A DNA stretch of 64,000 bases from Apoderus coryli (taxonomy: Eukaryota; Arthropoda; Insecta; Coleoptera; Attelabidae): NCBI GenBank assembly GCA_911728435.2, contig OU452204.1, positions 18,538,001-18,602,000 on the forward strand. The letters run 5' to 3'. This document shows positions 57,194 to 64,000 of this stretch, in pieces. The position numbers and the translations under genes are program-made. The notes under the pieces were generated by a model. It made no database searches, was not told the DNA's origin, and saw nothing but the letters and a program-made list of their open reading frames with translations. Every line of letters starts with the position of its first letter. The first letter of the stretch is position 1.

Positions 57194-57914
57194 CTTCTTC
57201 TTCTTCTTCAAATTGATGGCCTCCTGCTAACTTAGTAGCATACAGCCAGCGTTTCTTCTATATTTAGGGACGTCATCAGTATTTTGGGTGAATCGTTTCC
57301 TTGCTGTGGTTCTGGTTTTTCTTTCTTCTTTTGTTATTGTTGTCTTCTTGTTTGTTTAGTCTGTGCCGTAGTGTGATTTTATTGTTAGTACATGATGAAG
57401 GATCTAGGTTAACACAAAAGGTTGACTTTTCTCGCTCTGGGGCGTATCAGAGCTTTCACACTTTGGGAGCGCCTCGGATTGGGAAAGTTATGGTTGCGGT
57501 GTCTGAAATAATACTTATTGAAAAAATTGAACTAATATTCTAAGAAGTACTACAACTACGAGCTCTAAGCAATATGAGTAAGCAGTGTTGTTGTGAGATG
57601 GTATTTGTTTTTAGAGTGAAATGTTATTATATTGTAGATGTTTCATGATGGCTTCTATATATAAATTGTTAGGACTAAATATTATGAGTTCTATGTTTAT
57701 AGGATTGTGCATATGTTGGGTGAAGAAATAATACAGTTCTTTGCATTTTTTTATGTGTGAGTTGCACCCAAAGAAGATATGATTTAGGTCCCCTAGTTCT
57801 CCACATTCGCATAGTGGATTATCTCTGACTCCTATTTTGAATTGATGCGCTGGTGTTAGGCAGTGATTTGTTCTCATTCGAGTGATTGTTGTTATGCTTT
57901 TCCTGTCTTTATAT
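57194..57914 (-). mobile_element. 5'-truncated non-LTR retrotransposon with 15-bp target duplication
   Basis: A perfect 15-bp duplication TTTGACAACGAAATT flanks the insert (57179-57193 and 57915-57929). On the minus strand the 3' end is a (GAA)n tail at 57194-57208. The 103-codon frame from 57922 to 57611 reads TTITRMRTNHCLTPAHQF and CECGELGDLNHIFFGC, a cysteine/histidine knuckle region at the C-terminus of I/R1/Jockey-group ORF2 after the RNase H domain. The 5' truncation leaves only this tail and the 3' UTR. An intact target duplication suggests recent insertion, about 75 bp before the MRPL27 start codon. Confidence 0.87.
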
Positions 57915-58002
57915 TTTGACAACGAAATTTACAAGTTACCCATAAATAAAGAAGAAACTAACTAACTAACCAACAAATATAATTTAGGATTTTTGATCAA
58001 AA

Positions 58003-58636
58003 ATGAATTCTTTAATTCAAAATTTCAAAAACAATATCTTACATGTACCTGAAATAATTAAAGGTGAGTGTTTACCTTGGATTTGATAATATCCGGTAGG
58101 TATATTAAAACTCATTATTTGGATATTTCGCCACTATTAATAATGAGCTTTAATCGATTCGCACCACAACAATCATATAGAAGCTGTATTCATTATATTA
58201 TATCACTCCAGATTCTGTTCGCTATGCAAGTAAAAAAACCGGAGGTAGTACAAGAAACACTAACAACAAAACCAGACCTAAACATAGAGGCTGGAGGGTA
58301 CAAGATGGACATGTAGTACATCCCGGTCACATCTTAGCCACACAAAGAACTCTGAGGTTTCATCCAGGTCTAAATGTAAGTAGAAATAATAAATGCGTAG
58401 GTATAGGTAAGAAAAATCAGTCTTGTCGATAGGTGGGTCTTGGCAAAAATGGCACACTATTTGCGATTATCCCTGGTAAAGTAATGATTACTTGTGAAAA
58501 AGCGGATGTAAACTGGGAACACACATGGGTACAAAGATGCCATGGACATAGAAAAGGAGCTGAATTTTATAAAAAATATTTTAATGTTATTCCTGAAAAA
58601 CAACATCAAAATTTTAAACTAATTGATCAAATTTAA
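58003..58636 (+). CDS. MRPL27: Mitochondrial large ribosomal subunit protein bL27m
   Basis: Exons 58003-58063, 58212-58375 and 58433-58636 splice (GTGAGT/CCAG, GTAAGT/ATAG) into 142 residues. Human bL27m is about 148 residues. The N-terminus (MNSLIQNF...) is the likely mitochondrial targeting sequence. The conserved bL27 start follows with VRYASKKTGGSTRNTNNK, then GWRVQDGHVVHPGHILATQR, LRFHPGLNVGLGKNGTLFA, and a C-terminal extension with HGHRKGAEFYKKYF typical of the mitochondrial form. bL27 lies near the peptidyl-transferase centre of the mitoribosome. The 5' flank contains a retroelement insertion ending 73 bp before the ATG. It is divergent from dyskerin and convergent with the HPS4-like gene. 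Confidence 0.95.
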
Positions 58637-58639
58637 AAG

Positions 58640-59090
58640 TGTTGTAAAGTTTATTAATTGATATAGTAAATGTAGACAGTAGTGGGAACATTTTCGGAGG
58701 TGTTTTATTTCGCAATCAAGGTAAAATAACACACTGATCTTTTTAAACATATATTACTCTAACAAAATAATAAATATTTCTATATAAATACAATAATTTC
58801 TACTTTAAATATAGATTAAAATAAATAAAAATAAACGCTAATACACATATAGACCTACTCTGACTATAGCGCGAAAACAGACATTTTACTAATTTAAAAG
58901 AAATAAACTATTGCACTAGATAAGTAATTTACTATAACATAATAAGTACGAATTGCTTGTTACATAAAGTAACAAGACTTTTTATTATGTTGGAAATTTC
59001 TTTCACACTACCATGCTTTCGCCAGACGTTCGGTGGGGATCGGCAGGCAGTGTGACCCAAATTTCGAACAACAGCTTATACTAGCACGAA
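58640..59090. other. MRPL27 / HPS4-like 3' intergenic region
   Basis: AT-rich, with AATAAA-type strings on both strands that could serve as polyadenylation signals for the two convergent genes. No gene is recognised. Confidence 0.4.
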
Positions 59091-59096
59091 AGATCA

Positions 59097-59327
59097 CTGA
59101 CAACAAGATGTTTTTAGCGACATCTAGTGTGAGCAGGCAATATGCCCGGTGAAACACAAGAAGTAACAACTCTATTAAATCCTATTGCCAACATTAGCTA
59201 CGCCCTAATTCCTTGGCCGGAGGCTTTATTTTCGTACATAAAGCCTCCCGCCATCGTTTGTGAACTGTGTTTCAGCGGGCATATTGCCTGCTCACACTAG
59301 ATGTCGCCAAAAACATCTTGTTGTCAG
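59097..59327. mobile_element. MITE with 60-bp inverted termini, 231 bp
   Basis: Left arm CTGACAACAAGATGTTTTTA... (59097-59158) pairs with right arm ...AAAACATCTTGTTGTCAG (59267-59327). Inner landmarks GCCCGGTGAAACAC and TAAAGCCTCCCGCC are shared with the partial copy at 27985-28100. It is non-coding and lies between MRPL27 and the HPS4-like gene. Confidence 0.9.
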
Positions 59328-59660
59328 ACATAATAAGTGATTATGTGTGCTATAATATACGTTTTTAATTACAAAACTAACAAAATGGAATGCTATTAGA
59401 ACGGCGGCGGCGTAACAAATGATTGTACTTATTAAATTAATTTTTATTTACAATTTTCATTCAGTTTGCATTAAAAAAGATGTAAAAAAAGTTTCAATTA
59501 CTTACCCTAAGAATGAGCGAATATATCAATATACAGCTTGTGATGGTCACTTTTACAAATATACTAATATATTCGATCGTATTCCAGCAATAAAAAATTA
59601 TTCATTTAATAGATGATTAATTTGGCAAAACTTTGGCACACAATACAAATAAATAAAAAT

Positions 59661-62600
59661 TTACAACAACATAACTCCATGGTCTCTTTCCAAACGTCTT
59701 TTAGCCTTTAACTGCACCAGTCCCATTGGATCGGAAGGTGGAGGCAAACCTGTCGTTGGTCCTTGCGATTCGTGATAAAATATTTCGGAAGAACCACAAT
59801 GGTGACCGTAAACTATGTTGTCACTACCTCTGGAATAATTTCAAGCAGTTAATTGCGATTAAATGCCACTTTGAAGGAAATTAAACCGACTCAATCGAAT
59901 TCTGCATTGCTTGCTACCATTGGTGGTAGGCGATGTAAAAAGATTAACAAATAAATATAGTTACCAAATCTTCTGATCGCGTACGTTTGACTTAAATTGG
60001 TTCTTCCAGTATTATCTATTTTCTTGAATTTAAAATAGACTATTCCAATACAAATTGCATCGATTAAACTGATTAAATTCTTAAGGGTTAACATACCCAA
60101 TATCAGCACTTTATATTGCTCATGCTCCTTTAAACCTTTAACTGGTATTGTATTTAAGTGTTAAGTACAATAAATATTATTATTATTAGTTACCATGATA
60201 TATCCAGAATATGTCTAAACATGTGGAGTAAATGCATACCAAAAATACTGGAACTAAGCCGGATTTTCTTTCAAATATTAACCCAATAGTCAGAGGTATA
60301 AATGGCATGACAAATATAATTTGGAAACCCATATTAATCTGAACGATTCTTGTAAATTCCTCATCCTCACGAAGTAATAATTTAAACATTATTATGTCGC
60401 AAATTGTAAGGATTATAAAAAGAACATTTAAAAGCCAAACAATTTTTTTAAACATTGGTTTCAAGCAAGTGTTTGCAATAACTATTATTGCCAATGTCAA
60501 GATTTTGACTTAACAAACAAAAATGCATAGAGTACTACATTAATTAGATGGAATGGGCATCCAGGAATATTTAAAGAATCGGGAACCAGTCAGTAAAAAG
60601 AAGATTGATTCAACGGTTTCATTGGACCAAAGGTTTACTCATATATCAAAGTTCAATCCATGACCAACTAAATATGTGACAATAAAATTGCCAGGATTCA
60701 ATTTTAATGCCTTTCTTTGGTATAGGACGCTATCATTCAAGACCTATGAAACTATCCTTAATGATCGTGTTGCAGCATGCCGTTTGGCATGCAAATAGAC
60801 CTTCACAATATCATTGTCACGTTAACTTTACATCTTGTTCCTTAATTTATTGATTGATGAAGATTTCGTAAGTTGTAATTTTTTTTTTCAACAGAAATAT
60901 GATAGTAATGTCTTACCTAATTAAAATTTCAGTAATATCCCCATTCTCTATAAAATCACCATGTAAAGTCGTCAAGGCAGTAGAATCATTTGCAGCCCAG
61001 GGTCCACCCCTTTTCACAGTATCCCATTCATCGTCCAAACAAAGAAAACTGTACGGTTCAGTATCATGGGTGGTGGTCGAAGCCCCTGATTGAGATTCCA
61101 TGCAAAAATCAAGCTGTTTTTCCAGTTTATTTAAATTTTCCGTACAGATCTCCCACTACGAAAAAAATAATATCAACACCAACTTTGCATGAAGATGAAG
61201 ATCGAGAAATTCAACATTTTGTTTGTAGTTTCTTCGACAATAATCTCAATTCAAAATAAATAAGCAGAAGCAATCGAAATCCTTACTGAGATTACACAAA
61301 GATAACCTCACATGCTTTTTATTCCCCGAACTATCACCTGCACCCTGGATAAATAAAATAACGGCCTGTATCGTAGAGCAACCAAAGTGGCCACCACACT
61401 CTGTGACCTTTAATACATCAGAAAAACTCCCCTGTTGAGGGAGGAAACTGAGTGGAGAACTAATCAGATAAATGAGGAACGTTTCTATACTTGTTACAAT
61501 TCAGAAGAACTTCATCACAATACAATACGAAGATCAGAGACACACACCCGAAACCATAAAGCAAACACTATCAAATGGTTTACAGACGGCTCCAAAACCA
61601 ATAAAAAGATAGGAGCAGGAACGGGATCAATGGGAATATACCCCAGCGTCTTCCAAGTGGAAATTCACGCACTCGATAGATTAATAGGCAGGCGGCCATA
61701 TGAGCGCTGAGTTCATATGTCATCAACTCAAAAATCGTGTGGGAATCCTTAAGAGGTCTTAACTAGCTTAGCAAGAATACCAGAGAATCCCTTGTTTGGA
61801 TACCCGGACATCAGGGGAAGCGAAGAAGCCAATAAGTTTGCAAAAAGAGGTTGACAACCCCTTTTGTAGGGCCTGAACCGTTGTGAAGCAAACGAAGTCG
61901 AGGCATGGACGTTGAAAACAGCAAATCTCAACAAACTTGAGGCCTTCGAGATGTGGACCCTGCGACGAATGCTGAGAGTATCGTCGGTTGATCATGTGAC
62001 GAACGAGGACATCCTGAGAAGAGAATACCAGAGAATCCCTTGTTTGGATACCTGGACATCAGAGGAAGCGAAGAAGCCAATAAGTTTGCAAAAAGGGGCT
62101 GTCAACCCCTTTTGTAGGGCCTGAACCGTTGTGAAGCAAACAAAGTCGAGGCATGGACGTTGAAAACAGCAAATATCAACAAACTTGAGGCCTTTGAGAT
62201 GTGGACCCTGCGACGAATGCTGAGAGTATCGTGGGTTGATCATGTGACGGACGAGGACATCCTGAGAAGAGCTAGTTTAGTAGACCGTGAACATCAAAAG
62301 AAAAACTGGTTACCTTGGACACACACTACGTGGAGAACGTTCCAACGTATCCTTCAGGGTCAAATAGAAGGAGGAAAAAAGAGGAATAGGTAGAAAAAAA
62401 CTATCCTGACTACGAAACATACGACAATGGACAGGAATACGGGACTTCCAGGCACTGTAAAATGCTGCAATTTATAGAATCATATGATGAGAGAAGCGAT
62501 GGACGCCTACGCAGGAATCTGCATGACACTTTAAGAAGAAGAAACAGAGCAGACTCTGGCAAAATCTTCCTGGACTGATACACTCCAAGAAATTCCTTAG

Positions 62601-63965
62601 ACACTTCAATCATGAAAGATCCAAAATCTATTTGGAGCTCAGTAATAACGGGCTATCAGAAGCAAGGAACACTTGGGGTAAGATGGCGACGTGTTGTCCC
62701 TGAAAGCTGCCAAGCTACTGGAGTTCATAAGGTCAATGAAATATTCAACTCACCAATTTCTCCATAGTATCCTTATCCTTACAACACTCTTCCTTCATCA
62801 ACATAGTCAAAACAACATCTTGCTGACCACAAACAAACAAAATACACTTTTGCAACATCATCTCATCCTCCATTTTGGCATTTCTAATTTCTTTCGCGTT
62901 AACTTTGGCGAATTGCGACATAAAACTCATTGAGGCACTCGGTGTGAGTGCCGGGGTGGCTATTTGGTCCGATTCAAACGCCAACATACTCAATTTCGAC
63001 ATTAGTGGAGTTAGTTGCACTCCTGACGAGTACCGGCGAGTATTCTTGACATTTGCTTCAGCCTCAGAAAGCGATTTCAATGGAAGTGTTAAGGATTTTC
63101 TACGACTTGTTGTGTCTTTATCGTTGGGTTCAAATTTAACTGTTTTATTGCTAAGAGATTCTTCGTTTTGTACTAAATTATTGTGAGTATTTGTGTTAGT
63201 TTTATTGGGATTTAACTGTTCGTTAATTTTCTCTTCACTGCTGATAAGATTTATTAAATTCGTAGTCAATTTAAGCGAATTTTCATAGTAATCATGTGAG
63301 ATATTCCTACCATTCGAATTGACAATTGGAAATAATGGATCTGGTATCGATTTCGATATGTCCTGTGACTTTTCCAGTACTATTGGTGATACATCTAAAT
63401 CTAACTTTTGTTTTAACTTATAATACTGCTCAGAATTTTTCGAAATACTGTTTAGATCTGTTAAACTGGAGTACTTCCGTGGATCATACAAAATTCCTTG
63501 TATACTAACATGTTTCCTACCACCATTTAAATACTTCAATGCCTCATCGATATTCTTCGATTCCAACTGTTTTTCAATCTCTTTTTTCGTGTCACGTTTC
63601 GGATTATTCAACCCTATTTGTTCGTCCGCAGGAACTAGTGATAAAGGTTTCTGATGTACAAACCGTTTCAATTCAGTCATTGGTGTACTAGCCACGCTTG
63701 TTTGTCCGCAAAACGGCGTTGTTGCTGGCGACAGAACGTTTTCCTTAATACTATCAGTTTGTTCTATGCTTAAACTTTTAATGTTGAGGAATTTCGGACG
63801 AGGTTTCTTTTGTAAAGCCACAAACGAGGGTTGTTCCTGAACTATAGATGATGATAATGTTTGATCTTGGTCATCTTCTTCGGGAACAGCGGTAAAAAGG
63901 AGAGATTGGTCCCGTTTCATTGTCGAAATGAGTTGGGTGTCTTGTTGTAATGGTTTAGGATGAGG
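59661..63965 (-). CDS. HPS4: HPS4-like BLOC-3 subunit, C-terminal part (5' exons outside the window)
   Basis: Three exons are visible: 63965-62754 (acceptor TTTCAG at its start, so more exons lie to the right), 61155-60917 and 59829-59661. Phases 0 and 2 close exactly to 539 residues plus stop. The long first exon encodes a poorly conserved serine/lysine-rich middle region and then LQKCILFVCGQQDVVLTMLM. Exon 2 holds ENLNKLEKQLDF, YSFLCLDDEWDTV and LHGDFIENGDITEILIR. Exon 3 holds VYGHHCGSSEIFYHE and LKAKRRLERDHGVMLL. The order and spacing of these C-terminal blocks match vertebrate HPS4 (ending KLLKHGVNLL). HPS4 with HPS1 forms BLOC-3, the Rab32/38 exchange factor of lysosome-related organelles. 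The longin domain would be in exons beyond the window. A small gene and repeats lie in its introns. Confidence 0.8.
59891..60455 (-). CDS. Small four-TM protein nested in an HPS4-like intron
   Basis: Two exons, 60455-60194 and 60141-59891 (donor GTAACT, acceptor ACCAG, phase 1), lie wholly within the last HPS4 intron on the same strand. The product is 170 residues. Four hydrophobic segments are evident: VWLLNVLFIILTICDIIMF, MGFQIIFVMPFIPLTIGLIF, LVPVFLVCIYSTCLDIFWIY, and after the splice VLILGMLTLKNLISLIDAIC. The loops are charged (LLREDEEFTR; KFKKIDNTGR). I do not recognise the family. Alternatives: a further upstream exon may exist (the frame extends without Met to an AG at about 60512), or the C-terminus may differ by another splice. 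Confidence 0.6.
61435..62400 (+). pseudogene. Chimeric retroelement debris: RNase H piece joined to RT 3' piece
   Basis: 61540-61710 reads KWFTDGSKTNKKIGAGTGSM and VFQVEIHAL, the first strands of a retrotransposon RNase H (D-G-S core). A broken segment like the W-x-P-G-H-x-G block follows at about 61795, then TPFVGPEP. It passes directly into EVEAWTLKTANLNKLEAFEM and WTLRRMLRVSSVDHVTNEDI, the post-RT block of an RTE-like element (compare 52290-52380). The latter part is tandemly duplicated. It lies in the HPS4-like intron, antisense to the gene. Confidence 0.75.
61775..62270. repeat. Direct tandem duplication, 2 x 248 bp
   Basis: Unit 1 is 61775-62022 and unit 2 is 62023-62270. Both start GAATACCAGAGAATCCC and end CATCCTGAGAAGA, with about a dozen differences. 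Each unit carries the RNase H/RTE junction, so the fusion predates the duplication. Confidence 0.92.
62400..62740. other. Retroelement-like debris in the HPS4 intron
   Basis: A GAAGAAGAAAC string at about 62534 resembles an RTE tail. The rest is unrecognised and short, ending at the exon donor at 62753. Confidence 0.4.
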
Positions 63966-64000
63966 CTGAAAGAAAAATTTATAAACATTGATACTAAAAA

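Noticed and set aside
60155..60185. Treating the four-TM exons as HPS4 exons
   Set aside because: The flanking HPS4 exons join directly in phase and match the known C-terminal order, so inserting TM segments would break the family pattern.
62875..63186. 103-codon plus-strand open frame
   Set aside because: Antisense to the HPS4-like exon, which has a proper acceptor and donor.

Overview
The window is a repeat-rich, AT-rich piece of an arthropod nuclear genome, very probably an insect. The evidence is spliced genes with GT-AG introns, CR1/L2/Jockey-type non-LTR retrotransposons, mariner/Tc1/piggyBac/hAT/Crypton-type DNA transposons and Penelope-type fragments. I cannot assign an order from sequence alone. 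No prokaryotic features (operons, Shine-Dalgarno sites, CRISPR) are present.

The first ~38 kb is a transposon graveyard without a host gene I can support. It holds about seven 5'-truncated, frameshifted reverse-transcriptase (RT) elements in both orientations (1.3, 2.5, 4.2, 8.3, 10.5, 15.5 and 26.3 kb). A Crypton-like recombinase insert sits inside one of them (11.25-12.13 kb). A 2.47 kb DDE transposon with ~500 bp inverted termini (18132-20605) sits inside the reading frame of a second transposase. There are also further IS630/Tc1/mariner fragments, a broken piggyBac, several foldback MITEs, a ~140 bp tandem repeat and a hammerhead-ribozyme-like motif at 22.56 kb.

From 38.3 to 42.3 kb a four-exon gene with a BACK-type helical domain (BTB-family relative) runs on the plus strand, its last intron loaded with transposons. 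From 42.7 to 50 kb come three more RT elements, a MITE and a tRNA-derived SINE.

The right end is gene-dense. Dyskerin (DKC1/Nop60B; 11 coding exons, 517 aa) lies on the minus strand at 56119-50282. It is divergent from mitochondrial ribosomal protein L27 (MRPL27; 3 exons, 142 aa) on the plus strand at 58003-58636. An HPS4-like gene (BLOC-3 subunit, 5' part outside the window) is convergent on the minus strand at 63965-59661. A small four-TM protein gene is nested, same strand, in the last HPS4 intron. Splice phases of all these exons were checked by hand and close exactly.

The dyskerin/MRPL27 intergenic space carries a hAT-type MITE with an intact 8-bp target duplication and four TATCGATA sites. 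A retroelement with a 15-bp target duplication sits ~75 bp before the MRPL27 start codon. Dyskerin introns hold a mariner/RTE composite, a 668-bp foldback element and a tRNA-like sequence.

The genes share no pathway beyond broad housekeeping roles: rRNA/telomerase RNA pseudouridylation, mitochondrial translation and lysosome-related organelle biogenesis. All calls come from reading the sequence; no database search was run.
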